Assembly (NCBI GenBank): GCA_002067965.1
Contig: MVRN01000004.1
Coordinates: 1 to 64,000 of the forward strand
Direction of reading: 5' to 3'
DNA from: Pelotomaculum sp. PtaU1.Bin035
Lineage (GTDB): Bacteria > Bacillota > Desulfotomaculia > Desulfotomaculales > Pelotomaculaceae
Length of the DNA stretch: 64,000 nucleotides
The notes beneath the pieces are model-generated. The model saw nothing but the letters and a program-made list of their open reading frames with translations, was not told where the DNA came from and ran no database searches. The position numbers and the translations under genes were made by a program. Positions 48,735 through 59,310 of the stretch are shown here, in pieces. The first letter of the stretch is position 1. Every line of letters begins with the position of its first letter.

Positions 48735-48903
48735 TAATCCTACTCCTTCCTTAACTACTGATATTTCCCCCTTCCAAGGCTCACAATCGGGGACATGCCT
48801 TCTTGGGCGCATCAAAGTAAAGCACTTGACTAAAGCTGCCCGGAAAGTGCAACCCTTTTCAAAAATCATATATCAAGAGGTGTGCACTCTTTCCACCGCA
48901 TTT
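48735..48903. other. Long intercistronic gap between rpmC and rpsQ
   Basis: 169 bp with no gene. It contains CGGGGACATGCCTTCTTGGG (48789-48808), similar to one arm of the palindromic pair near glyA, so a decayed repeat copy may account for the spacing. No promoter or hairpin stands out. Confidence 0.4.
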
Positions 48904-49116
48904 TTACGCCCGCTGGATCCCCAGTTCGCGCTCGCGAATTATTGTCTTAACCCGTGCAATCCTGCGGCGGACCTCTTGCAGTTTCATCGGATTATCCAGC
49001 TGCCCGGTGGCCATTTGAAATCTTAATTTAAATAGCTCATCCTTGGTATCGTCCAGCTTTTTATTAAGTTCGGCATCGGTCAGTTCCCTTATATCTTTAA
49101 CTTTCAATGACCTCAC
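48904..49116 (-). CDS. rpmC: Ribosomal protein L29
   Basis: Exit-tunnel-rim protein uL29, 70 residues. [30 protein letters not shown]-like [20 protein letters not shown] and the end [13 protein letters not shown] are canonical. It starts at GTG (49116), overlapping the rplP end by 20 bp; a TTG three codons later would give a 67-residue protein. L29 and trigger-factor binding are family knowledge. Confidence 0.95.
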   Translation of the reverse strand: MRSLKVKDIRELTDAELNKKLDDTKDELFKLRFQMATGQLDNPMKLQEVRRRIARVKTIIRERELGIQRA

Positions 49117-49528
49117 CCACTTCCCCGCGTTTCACAAACTTAGTTTTGATTGGCAACTTGTGAGACGCCAAACGCATAGCTTCACGGGCTACTTCTTCAG
49201 AGATGCCCGCCAACTCAAACATGATCCGGCCCGGCTTCACAACAGCAATCCAATATTCAGGAGTGCCTTTACCTGAACCCATCCGCGTTTCTGCCGGCTT
49301 GGTGGTGATGGGCGTATCTGGAAATATTCTGATCCAGACCTTCCCTCCCCGCTTAATGTAACGGGTCATGGCAATACGGGCCGCCTCAATTTGCCTGTTG
49401 GTTACCCAAGCGGATTCCAGAGCCTGAAGGCCGAAATCGCCAAAGTTGATTTCTTTGCCGCCTTTAGCCTTGCCGACCGTCCCTGGACGGTGCTGCTTGC
49501 GGTATTTAACCCTTTTTGGAATAAGCAT
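49097..49528 (-). CDS. rplP: Ribosomal protein L16
   Basis: Protein uL16 near the A-site tRNA elbow, 143 residues. [40 protein letters not shown] and [20 protein letters not shown] with the conserved Arg of the central loop are all intact. It is 2 bp after rpsC and overlaps rpmC. Confidence 0.97.
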   Translation of the reverse strand: MLIPKRVKYRKQHRPGTVGKAKGGKEINFGDFGLQALESAWVTNRQIEAARIAMTRYIKRGGKVWIRIFPDTPITTKPAETRMGSGKGTPEYWIAVVKPGRIMFELAGISEEVAREAMRLASHKLPIKTKFVKRGEVGEVIES

Positions 49529-49530
49529 CC

Positions 49531-50226
49531 CTATACGCCTCCTTCACCGGCCGCGGCCTTCCCTCCCCTGGACGGGGCCTTTGCGGGAGCCTTCGCTTCC
49601 GGTAAAACTTCTCCTTTATAGATCCAAACTTTTATTCCTATTTTTCCGTAGGTGGTGTTTGCTTCGGCAAACCCGTAGTCTATATCGGCACGCAAAGTAT
49701 GGAGGGGCACCTTGCCCTCACTGTACCATTCAGTCCGAGCTATTTCAGCGCCTGCCAGACGGCCGCCGCAAGAAATCTTGATTCCCTTGGCCCCCATCTT
49801 CATGGAGCGGTTCACCACCTGTTTCATGGCCCTTCTAAAAGCAATCCGCTTTACAAGCTGAGAAGCCACATTTTCAGCTACAAGCTGCGCGTCCAGTTCG
49901 GGAACCTTGATCTCCACGATATTGACACTGACCTGCCTGCCGGTGAGAAGCTCAAGCTGCTTACGGAGGTTCTCCACCTCGGCGCCTCCCCGCCCTATCA
50001 CAATACCTGGCTTGGCTGTATGAATAAATACTTTTACCCGGTTGGCAGCACGCTCGATCTGAATATTGGAAACGCCTGCCGCAAAAAGCTTCTTTTTTAT
50101 ATACTTGCGTATTTTAAGATCTTCCTGCAGGAGACCGGCAAAGCTTTTTTTATCGGCAAACCACTTGCCTTCCCAGTCCCGGATGATGCCGATACGCAGG
50201 CCTTTGGGATTTACCTTTTGCCCCAC
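49531..50226 (-). CDS. rpsC: Ribosomal protein S3
   Basis: mRNA-entry protein uS3, 231 residues from a GTG start ([20 protein letters not shown]). The KH domain has [20 protein letters not shown] and the C-terminal domain [21 protein letters not shown] Lys/Ala/Gly tail ([19 protein letters not shown]) extends past the usual end. The start shares one base with the rplV stop (TAGTG), so translation is coupled. Confidence 0.97.
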   Translation of the reverse strand: MGQKVNPKGLRIGIIRDWEGKWFADKKSFAGLLQEDLKIRKYIKKKLFAAGVSNIQIERAANRVKVFIHTAKPGIVIGRGGAEVENLRKQLELLTGRQVSVNIVEIKVPELDAQLVAENVASQLVKRIAFRRAMKQVVNRSMKMGAKGIKISCGGRLAGAEIARTEWYSEGKVPLHTLRADIDYGFAEANTTYGKIGIKVWIYKGEVLPEAKAPAKAPSRGGKAAAGEGGV

Positions 50227-50573
50227 TAGAATCTATCCTCCTTTTTATCGCCCACCACTATGGTAATGTGGCTGGAACGCTTGCGCAAGATATCTGCGCG
50301 GCCCATGGCCCTGGGCTGGAAACGTTTTAAGGTAGGTCCCTGGTCGACATATGCCGCGGTAACGAACAACTCATCCCTGATGGCTTGCTTGTTATGCTCA
50401 GCATTGGCAGCGGCTGACTTGACCACCTTGGTTACCGCCTCTGAGGCCCGCCTGGGCGTATACCTTAGAATAGCGAGAGCCTCTTGAATATTTTTACCCC
50501 GGATCAGATCCACTACTTCGCGCACCTTTCGCGGGGAAATCCTTATAAATTTAGCCGTGGCTTTAGCTTCCAC
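50226..50573 (-). CDS. rplV: Ribosomal protein L22
   Basis: Exit-tunnel protein uL22, 115 residues from the GTG at 50573 ([20 protein letters not shown]); AGGGGG lies 8 nt before it, after the upstream ATG at 50591. The tunnel hairpin region ([20 protein letters not shown]) shows no obvious macrolide-resistance insertion. It lies between rpsS and rpsC. Confidence 0.96.
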   Translation of the reverse strand: MEAKATAKFIRISPRKVREVVDLIRGKNIQEALAILRYTPRRASEAVTKVVKSAAANAEHNKQAIRDELFVTAAYVDQGPTLKRFQPRAMGRADILRKRSSHITIVVGDKKEDRF

Positions 50574-50668
50574 AGTATTTACCCCCTTCATTCAGAACAA
50601 AGCCGCAGGCCGAGGGCAGGATACCCGATTTCTAATTTATTTCGCCTCTGGCTTCTTGCCTCTGCCCT

Positions 50669-50953
50669 TTACTTCAGCGACGTAGACCTTTCCGTATGAT
50701 GGCCATGCCCTCTAAATAACCTGGTAACTGCAAATTCCCCCAGCTTGTGGCCGACCATATCCTCAGTGATATACACCGGGACGTGCTTCCGCCCGTCGTG
50801 TACGGCAATAGTGTGCCCAACCATTTGAGGAAAGATGGTTGAACGCCTGGACCAGGTCTTAATTACTCTCTTTTCGCCTGTTTCATTCATATTTTCGATT
50901 CTTTGAAAAAGCCGTTCTTCACAATACGGCCCCTTCTTTATTGACCGGCCCAA
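50669..50953 (-). CDS. rpsS: Ribosomal protein S19
   Basis: Head protein uS19, 94 residues. I start at the TTG at 50953 ([20 protein letters not shown]) because AAAGGAGG lies 7 nt upstream; the ATG six codons earlier sits before that site. [20 protein letters not shown] and the end [20 protein letters not shown] are canonical. The gap to rplV is about 95 bp. Confidence 0.96.
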   Translation of the reverse strand: MGRSIKKGPYCEERLFQRIENMNETGEKRVIKTWSRRSTIFPQMVGHTIAVHDGRKHVPVYITEDMVGHKLGEFAVTRLFRGHGHHTERSTSLK

Positions 50954-50982
50954 ATTATAGCCTCCTTTCATTCCACCAACTG

Positions 50983-51807
50983 CTATTTTGTCCTTCGTTT
51001 TACGATCATCTTATCGCTTGGTTTTCTCTTGCGTGTGCGGGCGCCCAGAGCCGGCTTGCCCCATGGGGTAACCGGGTTGCGGCCGATAGGTGAACGGCCT
51101 TCGCCGCCGCCATGCGGGTGGTCAACCGGGTTCATCACAATGCCACGGACTGTCGGGCGGATACCCATCCAGCGTTTGCGGCCGGCTTTTCCTACGGTAA
51201 TGTTTTCGTGGTCAACATTGCTTACCTGACCGATAGTGGCGCGGCAATCAATTAACAGCAGCCTCATTTCGCCCGATGGCATGCGGATATTGGCGTATTT
51301 GCCTTCTTTGGCCATTAGCTGCGCCGACGTGCCCGCCGAACGTACCAATTGCCCGCCGCCTTTAGGGTAGAGCTCAATATTGTGGACCATCGTGCCCAGC
51401 GGGATATTACGGAGCGGCAGGCAGTTGCCAGCCTTTATGTCCGCATCCGGGCCGGATATTAAAGTTTGACCCACCTTTACTCCCACCGGGGCAAGGATAT
51501 ATCTTTTTTCCCCATCGGCGTAGTTCAGCAGGGCAATCCTGGCAGAACGGTTGGGATCATATTCTATACTGACAACTTTGGCCGGTATACCGTCCTTATT
51601 CCGTTTAAAATCAATCGCCCTGAACATCCGCTTGTGCCCGCCGCCCCGGTGCCTTACCGTAAGCTTGCCTTGAGCGTTGCGTCCGGCTTTCTTCTTCAAC
51701 GGCTCAAGCAACGACTTTTCAGGTTCCGCTTTGGTAATATCTTTAAAGTCTGAAACGGTTACAAACCGGCGGCCTGGTGACGTTGGCTTAAAACTTTTAA
51801 TAGCCAC
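50983..51807 (-). CDS. rplB: Ribosomal protein L2
   Basis: Core large-subunit protein uL2, 274 residues. [20 protein letters not shown] at the start and the signature [20 protein letters not shown] with the functionally important His near residue 229 are intact; the end [20 protein letters not shown] is complete. An unusual 293-bp gap separates it from rplW upstream. Confidence 0.97.
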   Translation of the reverse strand: MAIKSFKPTSPGRRFVTVSDFKDITKAEPEKSLLEPLKKKAGRNAQGKLTVRHRGGGHKRMFRAIDFKRNKDGIPAKVVSIEYDPNRSARIALLNYADGEKRYILAPVGVKVGQTLISGPDADIKAGNCLPLRNIPLGTMVHNIELYPKGGGQLVRSAGTSAQLMAKEGKYANIRMPSGEMRLLLIDCRATIGQVSNVDHENITVGKAGRKRWMGIRPTVRGIVMNPVDHPHGGGEGRSPIGRNPVTPWGKPALGARTRKRKPSDKMIVKRRTK

Positions 51808-52100
51808 AGGAGATTTACCTGGTTTTTAGAAACATATAGATTGAATATGTTTCTCTCCCGCCGACTCCACGGGAGGCAGTGTCACAGGTTTCAACCGCTA
51901 AGCTGTAAGCTTTCACTTACATTCCAGGCGACAGCCCCGCGGTTCGCCGCCGGCCTGCCCGGAAGGGGGCGTTACCCACCGCCTGCACGTTTGATCCTCA
52001 GCGCCCGTATTTTGATCATTTCCACGCGGCGCCTCATCAGATTGTGATTGCTAGAAACCATTTCCTTTCTCAATAATAAATGCTGGTTGTTATTAATCCT
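51808..52100 (-). other. Unexplained 293-bp block between rplW and rplB
   Basis: These genes are normally almost adjacent. The minus strand has several possible stems: GAAACATAT/ATATGTTTC (perfect 9 bp, 51829-51853), CTCCCG/CGGGAG (about 51856-51876), GTAAG/CTTAC near 51905, and GGCGGTGGG/CGCC near 51965-51980. It also has a 29-codon frame (51972-52061) starting MVSSNHNLMRRRVEMIKIRA, very basic, with AAAGGA close to its ATG. I see no match to a riboswitch, leader or mobile element I know. Confidence 0.6.
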
Positions 52101-52388
52101 TTATATTCCCTCAAAAATCTCGATCCTGTCACCTTTTTTGAGGGTAACTATTGCTTTTTTCGTATCAGGAGTCTTGCCGGGAATCCTGCGGACCCGTTTG
52201 ATCCTGCCCTTAACCCGCATGGTGTTTACTTTTTCCACCTTAACCTTAAAAAGATCCTCCACGGCTTGCCGGATTTCTACTTTGTTGGCCTTGAGGTCAA
52301 CCATAAAAGTATATTTGTTATCTTTTAACAACGACGTGCTTTTCTCAGTGACCAACGGCTTCCTTAAAATATCGCGCGGGTTCTTCAT
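52101..52388 (-). CDS. rplW: Ribosomal protein L23
   Basis: Exit-site protein uL23, 95 residues, docking site for trigger factor and [43 protein letters not shown] and the loop [20 protein letters not shown] are canonical. It overlaps rplD by 4 bp. Confidence 0.97.
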   Translation of the reverse strand: MKNPRDILRKPLVTEKSTSLLKDNKYTFMVDLKANKVEIRQAVEDLFKVKVEKVNTMRVKGRIKRVRRIPGKTPDTKKAIVTLKKGDRIEIFEGI

Positions 52389-53008
52389 TTCGCGAACACC
52401 TCCTCAACCTTGGCCACGGCGTCTTTGGTCATAACCAGCTTATTATAGGCCAGGATGTCGTAGACGTTGAGTCCGGTGGCGGTCAGAGGCTTGATATTTG
52501 GAATGTTCCGCGCGGACTTTTCCACCGCCGTTTCCGCTTCAGCCGTTACCAGCAGCGCTCTGTCAACTTGAAGGTTGTTTAAAATCTTAACCATATCCTT
52601 GGTTTTCGGCTGATCCAGCTTCAGATAATCCAACACCAGGATATCGCCTGAATTCACCTTTGCCGAAAGGGCTGATTTCAGCGCCAGCCTTCTTACTTTT
52701 CTGGGCAGGCTGTATTGATAGTCCCTTGGATGAGGGCCGAAAACAATCCCGCCGCCACGCCAGATAGGTGAACGGATCGTACCGTGGCGGGCCCTGCCGG
52801 TGCCTTTTTGACGCCATGGCTTGCGTCCGCCGCCGCTGACATCCGACCTGGTTTTGGTATCATGCGTGCCCAGGCGCCGGCCGGCCAACTGCATCACAAC
52901 GGCATCGTGAAGGACTGATTCGTTCACTTCAACGCCAAATACTTCATCCTTCAGCGCGAGTTCACCGACCTGTTCACCGTTAATATTATACAATGCTACT
53001 GTAGGCAT
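52385..53008 (-). CDS. rplD: Ribosomal protein L4
   Basis: Exit-tunnel protein uL4, 207 residues. The tunnel loop [20 protein letters not shown] with [20 protein letters not shown] is intact (about residues 58-95). [20 protein letters not shown] is near the end. In E. coli L4 represses the S10 operon; no comparable leader was identified. AAAGGGGAC precedes the ATG. 87 bp separate it from rplC. Confidence 0.97.
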   Translation of the reverse strand: MPTVALYNINGEQVGELALKDEVFGVEVNESVLHDAVVMQLAGRRLGTHDTKTRSDVSGGGRKPWRQKGTGRARHGTIRSPIWRGGGIVFGPHPRDYQYSLPRKVRRLALKSALSAKVNSGDILVLDYLKLDQPKTKDMVKILNNLQVDRALLVTAEAETAVEKSARNIPNIKPLTATGLNVYDILAYNKLVMTKDAVAKVEEVFAK

Positions 53009-53095
53009 GAGTGTCCCCTTTCTGAGCCGTAAGCCTGTAAGGCCGTAGTCGCGCCGGTTGGCCGCTTTCCTACGCCCAAGCCTAAAGTCTCATTT

Positions 53096-53731
53096 CTAGT
53101 GCTTTATAGCCTTGGCCGACGGTGTCACAATTACCAGGCCGCCTTTGGGCCCGGGTATGGCTCCTTTAATGGCAAGCATGTTACGTTCGCCGTCAACTCT
53201 TACTATTTCAAGATTCTGGACCGTCACGCGCTCCGCTCCGTATTGTCCGGGCAACTTTCTGCCCTTATATACACGCGCCGGCCCTTTGGCTCCCAGCGAA
53301 CCGGGACGCCGGTGGTATTTGGAACCGTGGGCCATCGGGCCACGGTGAAAACCGTGACGTTTAATCCCTCCGGAGAAGCCATGACCTTTACTGGTCCCGG
53401 CCACATCCACTTTTTCGCCCTGGGCGAAAATATCGGCCTTTATTTCCTGGCCCACCTGATACGAGTCCACATCTTCAACCCGCAGCTCCCGCAAGAAACG
53501 CAGCGGACGCACACCGGCCTTGGCAAAATGGCCCTTTGCCTGTTTATTAAAAAGCCGTTCCCGCTTCTCTCCAAAGCCGATTTGGATAGCGCTGTAACCA
53601 TCTTTCCCGGGAGTCTTTTTTTGAACCACGATACAAGGTCCCGCCTCAACAACGGTTACAGGAATGGCTAAACCAGTATCGGTAAAAATCTGTGTCATTC
53701 CAATTTTTTTCCCCAGAATGCCTTTAGGCAT
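53096..53731 (-). CDS. rplC: Ribosomal protein L3
   Basis: Early assembly protein uL3, 211 residues from [20 protein letters not shown] (GGAGGTG 11 nt upstream). [20 protein letters not shown] and [20 protein letters not shown] form the loop reaching the peptidyl-transferase centre. There are gaps of about 195 bp to rpsJ and 87 bp to rplD. Confidence 0.97.
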   Translation of the reverse strand: MPKGILGKKIGMTQIFTDTGLAIPVTVVEAGPCIVVQKKTPGKDGYSAIQIGFGEKRERLFNKQAKGHFAKAGVRPLRFLRELRVEDVDSYQVGQEIKADIFAQGEKVDVAGTSKGHGFSGGIKRHGFHRGPMAHGSKYHRRPGSLGAKGPARVYKGRKLPGQYGAERVTVQNLEIVRVDGERNMLAIKGAIPGPKGGLVIVTPSAKAIKH

Positions 53732-53926
53732 GTTTTGACGCACCTCCGTTTTTCAAAGCCGGAAACCAACCGGAAGGCGGAAGCCAGCCCCGCCGGCATC
53801 CTATAAAGTCCCAGCCTCCCGCGCCCGGTTCCGGACCCTGTTCTCTGCGGCAAGCGGTTGGACAATCCCCAACGTTACCTCTATTCTACCGGATACAATC
53901 ATCCCTTCGGGGATATTATTTTCTTG

Positions 53927-54235
53927 TTACAGCTTTATTTCGATGTCCACACCGGCAGGGAGATCCAGACGCATTAACGCGTCAACAGTCTTAGAAGTCG
54001 GTTCCACGATATCGATCAAGCGCTTATGAGTCCGCATTTCAAACTGCTCGCGGGAATCCTTGTTTACATGAGGACTGCGCAGTATAGTGTAAATATTTTT
54101 TTCTGTCGGCAGCGGGACCGGGCCAGCCACAGAAGCGCCTGTCCTCTTCGCGGTATCTACAATCTTCAGCGCGGACTGGTCGAGTATATGATGGTCAAAG
54201 GCTTTAAGCCTAATCCTGATTTTTTGGCTCTTCAT
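53927..54235 (-). CDS. rpsJ: Ribosomal protein S10
   Basis: Head protein uS10 and NusG/NusB partner, 102 residues from [20 protein letters not shown] (AAAGGAGAG 8 nt upstream). [20 protein letters not shown] and [20 protein letters not shown] are canonical. First gene of the S10 operon; the frame to 54292 is leader. Confidence 0.97.
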   Translation of the reverse strand: MKSQKIRIRLKAFDHHILDQSALKIVDTAKRTGASVAGPVPLPTEKNIYTILRSPHVNKDSREQFEMRTHKRLIDIVEPTSKTVDALMRLDLPAGVDIEIKL

Positions 54236-54552
54236 TGTTTCCAGCTCTCCTTTTCGCCCGATTACCGGACTTTCTCGGTGAAAATTTCCCATTTCGGCAG
54301 CCAGTAGCCGGTGCCAGTAGCCGGGTTGCCCGTTGGAAACCGTCTTTTCACGATTCCTCTTTAACCGGCCACTGACAACGGGATAACTGACAACTGAGTT
54401 GGCAACCTCTCACCTCATCGCTTTTCACTTTTATATCAACAGCAGGCAGCCATTATTTAAAACAATTCCGCAAGGTCATTTTTCAGCCGGTTCCAGAACC
54501 TTGATCCGCCGGCATTTTACTCTACTTAGCCGCATAACTATATTAACGCGAG
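54236..54552 (-). other. Leader region between tuf and rpsJ
   Basis: 317 bp without a gene, the likely place of a tuf end and the S10 promoter. On the minus strand TGATATAAA (54438-54430) resembles an extended -10, without a clear -35, about 195 bp before rpsJ. CCAGTAGCCGGTGCCAGTAG words (54301-54320) belong to the short repeats seen elsewhere. I found no convincing terminator after tuf, so the str and S10 operons may be joined. Confidence 0.4.
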
Positions 54553-55755
<1,203 letters not shown>

Positions 55756-55854
55756 TAGTTTTATCCTCCTTTAATTTTTTGGTTAATTTCAATAGCGCAT
55801 TTCAACTATTGATTTCTTATTGACTTGGAACTATGAATACCAACCACCCGTATT

Positions 55855-57930
55855 CTACCCCTGCCGCCTGGCAATAATTCCCTCCGCAATATTTTGTGGC
55901 ACTTCAGCGTAATGGCTAAACTGCATGCTGTAAGTGCCGCGGCCCTGGGTGCGCGAACGCAAGTCAGTAGCATAGCCGAACATTTCCGCCAGCGGCACGC
56001 AAGCATGGATCACTTGCGCGCCGCTGCGCGGCTCCATTTCCTCGATACGGCCGCGCCGCGAGTTCACGTCGCCGATAACATCACCCATATATTCGTCGTT
56101 TACTACAACCTCCACCTTCATCACCGGCTCGAGCAAGACCGGGCCGGCTTTATTGGCGGCATTTTTGAATCCGACGGAACCGGCAATCTTGAAAGCCATT
56201 TCAGATGAGTCCACGTCGTGGTAAGAACCATCCAGCAAGGCAACCCCGACATCCACCATCGGGAAACCGGCCAAGACGCCGTTTTCCTGCGCCTCTTTGA
56301 CGCCCGCGTCAACCGCCGGAATATATTCCTTGGGAATAACCCCGCCAACGATTTTATTCACGAACTCGTAACCAGAGCCCGGTTCCCGGGGCTCGATCTC
56401 CAGGACCACATGTCCATACTGCCCGCGCCCGCCGGACTGGCGTACAAATTTACCCTCGGCCCTGGTCTTCTTTCTGATGGTTTCTTTATAAGCAACCTGG
56501 GGACGGCCGACGTTTGCTTCCACATTAAATTCCCGCAGCATCCTGTCAATTATAATCTCCAGGTGCAGCTCACCCATTCCCGATATCAGCGTCTGACCGG
56601 TTTCTGTGTCGGTATTAATGCGGAAAGTCGGGTCCTCTTCAGCTAACTTTTGAAGCGCAATGCCCATTTTCTCCTGGTCGGCCTTCGTCTTAGGCTCGAT
56701 GGCCACCTGAATGACCGGTTCCGGAAATTCCATGGATTCCAGATAAACCGGCGCTTTTTCATCACATAGGGTATCTCCGGTACTAGTCGCTTTCAAGCCG
56801 ACCGCGGCTACAATATCACCGGTAAAAACTTCTTCGATATCCTCCCGGTGGTTGGCATGCATCCTTAGAATGCGTCCGATCCTCTCCCGCCGTTTCTTGG
56901 TAGAGTTAAAAACATACGATCCTGACTTCAGTTGCCCCGAGTAAACCCGGAAAAAAGTCAATTTACCCACGTAAGGGTCCGCCATGATCTTAAAGGCCAG
57001 CGCCGCAAATGACTCATCATCCCTGGCATCGCGAACCCTTTCGGCACCGCTTTCCGGGTCTGCTCCCCGGATGGCCGGCACTTCGGTAGGAGCGGGAAGA
57101 TAATCCACAATCGCGTCAAGCAATGGCTGCACTCCTTTATTCTTAAAAGCTGAACCGCATAATACCGGAATAATCTTCACCGCCAGCGTGGCTTTGCGAA
57201 TTCCCTCTATTATTTCTTCCTCGGTAAATTCCTCATTTTCCAGGTACCTCATCATCAAATCCTCATCGGACTCGGCGATTGCTTCGATCAACCTGTTTCT
57301 AAGAATTTCAGCCTCCCCGGCCAATTCCGGCGGAATGGCGGTTTCCTCGCTGTCAGTACCAAGATCATCCATATAAACGACCGCCTTATTTCTTACCAGA
57401 TCGATTACACCGCGGAACATGTCTTCCAGCCCGATGGGCATCTGCAGAGCCACCGGGTTGGCTCCCAAACGTTCCCTGATCATTTTTATTCCCCGGTAGA
57501 AGTCGGCTCCCACCCGGTCCATTTTATTGATGTAAGCTATCCGCGGGACACCGTACTTATCGGCCTGCCGCCATACAGTTTCGGACTGCGGTTCGACTCC
57601 CCCCACGGAGCAAAATACTGCTACCGCTCCGTCTAGCACCCGCAGGGATCGTTCCACCTCAACAGTAAAGTCCACGTGTCCTGGCGTGTCAATTATATTA
57701 ATTTGGCAATCTCGCCACCGGCAGCTAGTTGCAGCGGAGGTAATGGTGATACCCCGCTCCTGTTCCTGGACCATCCAATCCATAGTCGCCGCCCCATCGT
57801 GGACCTCGCCAATCTTATGCACCTTACCGGTATAAAAAAGTATCCGCTCGGTGGTGGTGGTCTTGCCGGCGTCAATATGAGCCATTATTCCTATGTTTCG
57901 AATTTTATCCAGCGAAAACTGACGCGCCAT
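55855..57930 (-). CDS. fusA: Elongation factor G
   Basis: Translocase GTPase, 691 residues from [27 protein letters not shown] precedes this ATG, and the frame to 57948 overlaps rpsG. G1 [33 protein letters not shown] and NKMDRVG are intact; domains III-V follow, with the domain IV tip region containing [20 protein letters not shown] and [15 protein letters not shown]. It is the main EF-G by location in the str operon. Confidence 0.97.
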   Translation of the reverse strand: MARQFSLDKIRNIGIMAHIDAGKTTTTERILFYTGKVHKIGEVHDGAATMDWMVQEQERGITITSAATSCRWRDCQINIIDTPGHVDFTVEVERSLRVLDGAVAVFCSVGGVEPQSETVWRQADKYGVPRIAYINKMDRVGADFYRGIKMIRERLGANPVALQMPIGLEDMFRGVIDLVRNKAVVYMDDLGTDSEETAIPPELAGEAEILRNRLIEAIAESDEDLMMRYLENEEFTEEEIIEGIRKATLAVKIIPVLCGSAFKNKGVQPLLDAIVDYLPAPTEVPAIRGADPESGAERVRDARDDESFAALAFKIMADPYVGKLTFFRVYSGQLKSGSYVFNSTKKRRERIGRILRMHANHREDIEEVFTGDIVAAVGLKATSTGDTLCDEKAPVYLESMEFPEPVIQVAIEPKTKADQEKMGIALQKLAEEDPTFRINTDTETGQTLISGMGELHLEIIIDRMLREFNVEANVGRPQVAYKETIRKKTRAEGKFVRQSGGRGQYGHVVLEIEPREPGSGYEFVNKIVGGVIPKEYIPAVDAGVKEAQENGVLAGFPMVDVGVALLDGSYHDVDSSEMAFKIAGSVGFKNAANKAGPVLLEPVMKVEVVVNDEYMGDVIGDVNSRRGRIEEMEPRSGAQVIHACVPLAEMFGYATDLRSRTQGRGTYSMQFSHYAEVPQNIAEGIIARRQG

Positions 57931-57941
57931 CAAGATCCCCC

Positions 57942-58412
57942 TTACCACCTGTAATGCGCAAACGCCTTATTGGCTTCAGCCATTTTATGAGTGTCTTCTC
58001 TTTTCTTCACCGAACCACCGGTACTTGCGGCGGCATCCATGATTTCACTCGCGAGTTTCTCTTCCATGGTCCGGCCCGCCCGATCGCGGGAATACCTGGT
58101 CAGCCAGCGGATGCCCAGCGTTTGCCTGCGGTCATATCGCACCTCTATAGGTACCTGATAGTTGGCCCCGCCAACCCGGCGGGCTTTTACCTCCAAAACA
58201 GGCATGATATTTTTCATAGCCTGCTCAAATACCTCAAGCGGGTTTTTATTTGTTTTATCTTTGACAATATCCATGGCGCCATAGACAACCGCTTCCGCAA
58301 CGCTCTTTTTGCCGTCCAGCATAATCTGGTTGATCAGTTTTGTTATAATTTTGCTCCGGTAAACAGGATCCGGCAGTACCTCCCGTTTCGCGACAGCTCC
58401 TCTTCTCGGCAT
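57942..58412 (-). CDS. rpsG: Ribosomal protein S7
   Basis: Head-organising protein uS7, 156 residues from [29 protein letters not shown] precedes this [23 protein letters not shown] and [20 protein letters not shown] are typical; the end [13 protein letters not shown] is complete. Between it and rpsL lies about 137 bp containing another GTCAG/ATTCTGACTCCTGAC repeat (58468-58534). Confidence 0.97.
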   Translation of the reverse strand: MPRRGAVAKREVLPDPVYRSKIITKLINQIMLDGKKSVAEAVVYGAMDIVKDKTNKNPLEVFEQAMKNIMPVLEVKARRVGGANYQVPIEVRYDRRQTLGIRWLTRYSRDRAGRTMEEKLASEIMDAAASTGGSVKKREDTHKMAEANKAFAHYRW

Positions 58413-58455
58413 ACTTATCCCCCCTTTGCCGTTAACGTAAAAAACCTGTTTAAAT

Positions 58456-58534
58456 TCAGGCATCTAGAACTCAGCAGTCAGTATTCAGAATACTTCGCGG
58501 CGAAGCCGTTCTCTTATTCTGACTCCTGACTCCC
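58456..58534. repeat. Related intergenic repeat between rpsL and rpsG
   Basis: CAGCAGTCAGTATTCAGAATA, a small palindrome (CTTCGCGGCGAAG), then TTATTCTGACTCCTGACTCC. The flanks share words with the dispersed repeat family but the core differs. Confidence 0.55.
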
Positions 58535-58549
58535 GTTTTGTTTTAATGT

Positions 58550-58924
58550 TTATTTCTTCGGACGTTTCGCGCCGTATTTTGAACGACCCCGGTTCCTGTT
58601 CTGCACACCGGCGGAATCCAATGAACCTCTAATGATATGATACCTGACGCCCGGCAGGTCTTTTACCCTGCCGCCGCGCACCAGGACCACCGAGTGCTCC
58701 TGCAAGTTATGCCCGATGCCGGGAATATAGGATGTTACCTCAATGCCGTTGGTGAGCCTGACCCGGGCTACTTTACGCAAAGCTGAGTTTGGCTTCTTAG
58801 GAGTAGTTGTATAAACCCTGGTGCAAACGCCTCGCTTCTGCGGGCACTCTTTCAGCGCCGGGGCGGTTGACTTTTTAATAATTTCTTCCCTGCCCTTGCG
58901 GATCAGTTGATTAATAGTTGGCAC
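58550..58924 (-). CDS. rpsL: Ribosomal protein S12
   Basis: Decoding-centre protein uS12, 124 residues. [20 protein letters not shown] and [20 protein letters not shown] carry wild-type residues at the positions where streptomycin-resistance changes arise. The Asp in the second motif is the one methylthiolated in many bacteria. It follows the L7Ae-like gene by 37 bp. Confidence 0.97.
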   Translation of the reverse strand: MPTINQLIRKGREEIIKKSTAPALKECPQKRGVCTRVYTTTPKKPNSALRKVARVRLTNGIEVTSYIPGIGHNLQEHSVVLVRGGRVKDLPGVRYHIIRGSLDSAGVQNRNRGRSKYGAKRPKK

Positions 58925-58961
58925 TTCAAAACACCTCCTTCCTGGCTAATCGTTTTTAATA

Positions 58962-59213
58962 TTATTCTTCGATAACAGCCGCCGAGGCGCAACCCACCTC
59001 TATACCGCAGGCTTTGCCAAGCGCCTGCATGGTATCCACCTGGATCACCTGGATACCTTTTGAGGCGCACAACCGGAGGATGGGTTCAACCACGTGCCTG
59101 TCAGCGTTTCGCGCTGTATATACCGCTTTAGCCTGCCCCCGCTCGATGGCTTTCAATGTCTGTTTGGCGCCCACGGTTTTTTTTCGCGCTAATAACAGCC
59201 GATTATCAGCCAT
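58962..59213 (-). CDS. rplGB: L7Ae/L30e-family K-turn-binding protein (YbxF type)
   Basis: An 83-residue protein of the L7Ae/L30e/Gadd45 fold. KKTVGAKQTLKAIERGQAKA and ARNADRHVVEPILRLCASKG match the family, and Bacillus YbxF, encoded at the same place between rpoC and rpsL, binds kink-turn RNA. The native target is not known. GGAGG precedes the ATG. Confidence 0.92.
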   Translation of the reverse strand: MADNRLLLARKKTVGAKQTLKAIERGQAKAVYTARNADRHVVEPILRLCASKGIQVIQVDTMQALGKACGIEVGCASAAVIEE

Positions 59214-59310
59214 GATAACTTACCTCCTGAAATCCAGACACTTTTACATCTTATCACTACAAAACAGCATTGTCAATATTTTTTAAATTCCTCAAATTAT
59301 TACCGCCCGT

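Noticed and set aside
48735-48869. 45-residue N-terminal extension of S17
   Set aside because: S17 family sequence starts at [10 protein letters not shown] and a GGAAGGAG site lies just before it; the upstream part is intergenic.
51841-52047. Plus-strand frame of 68 codons in the rplW-rplB gap
   Set aside because: Against the direction of every gene here, no ribosome site and no family pattern.
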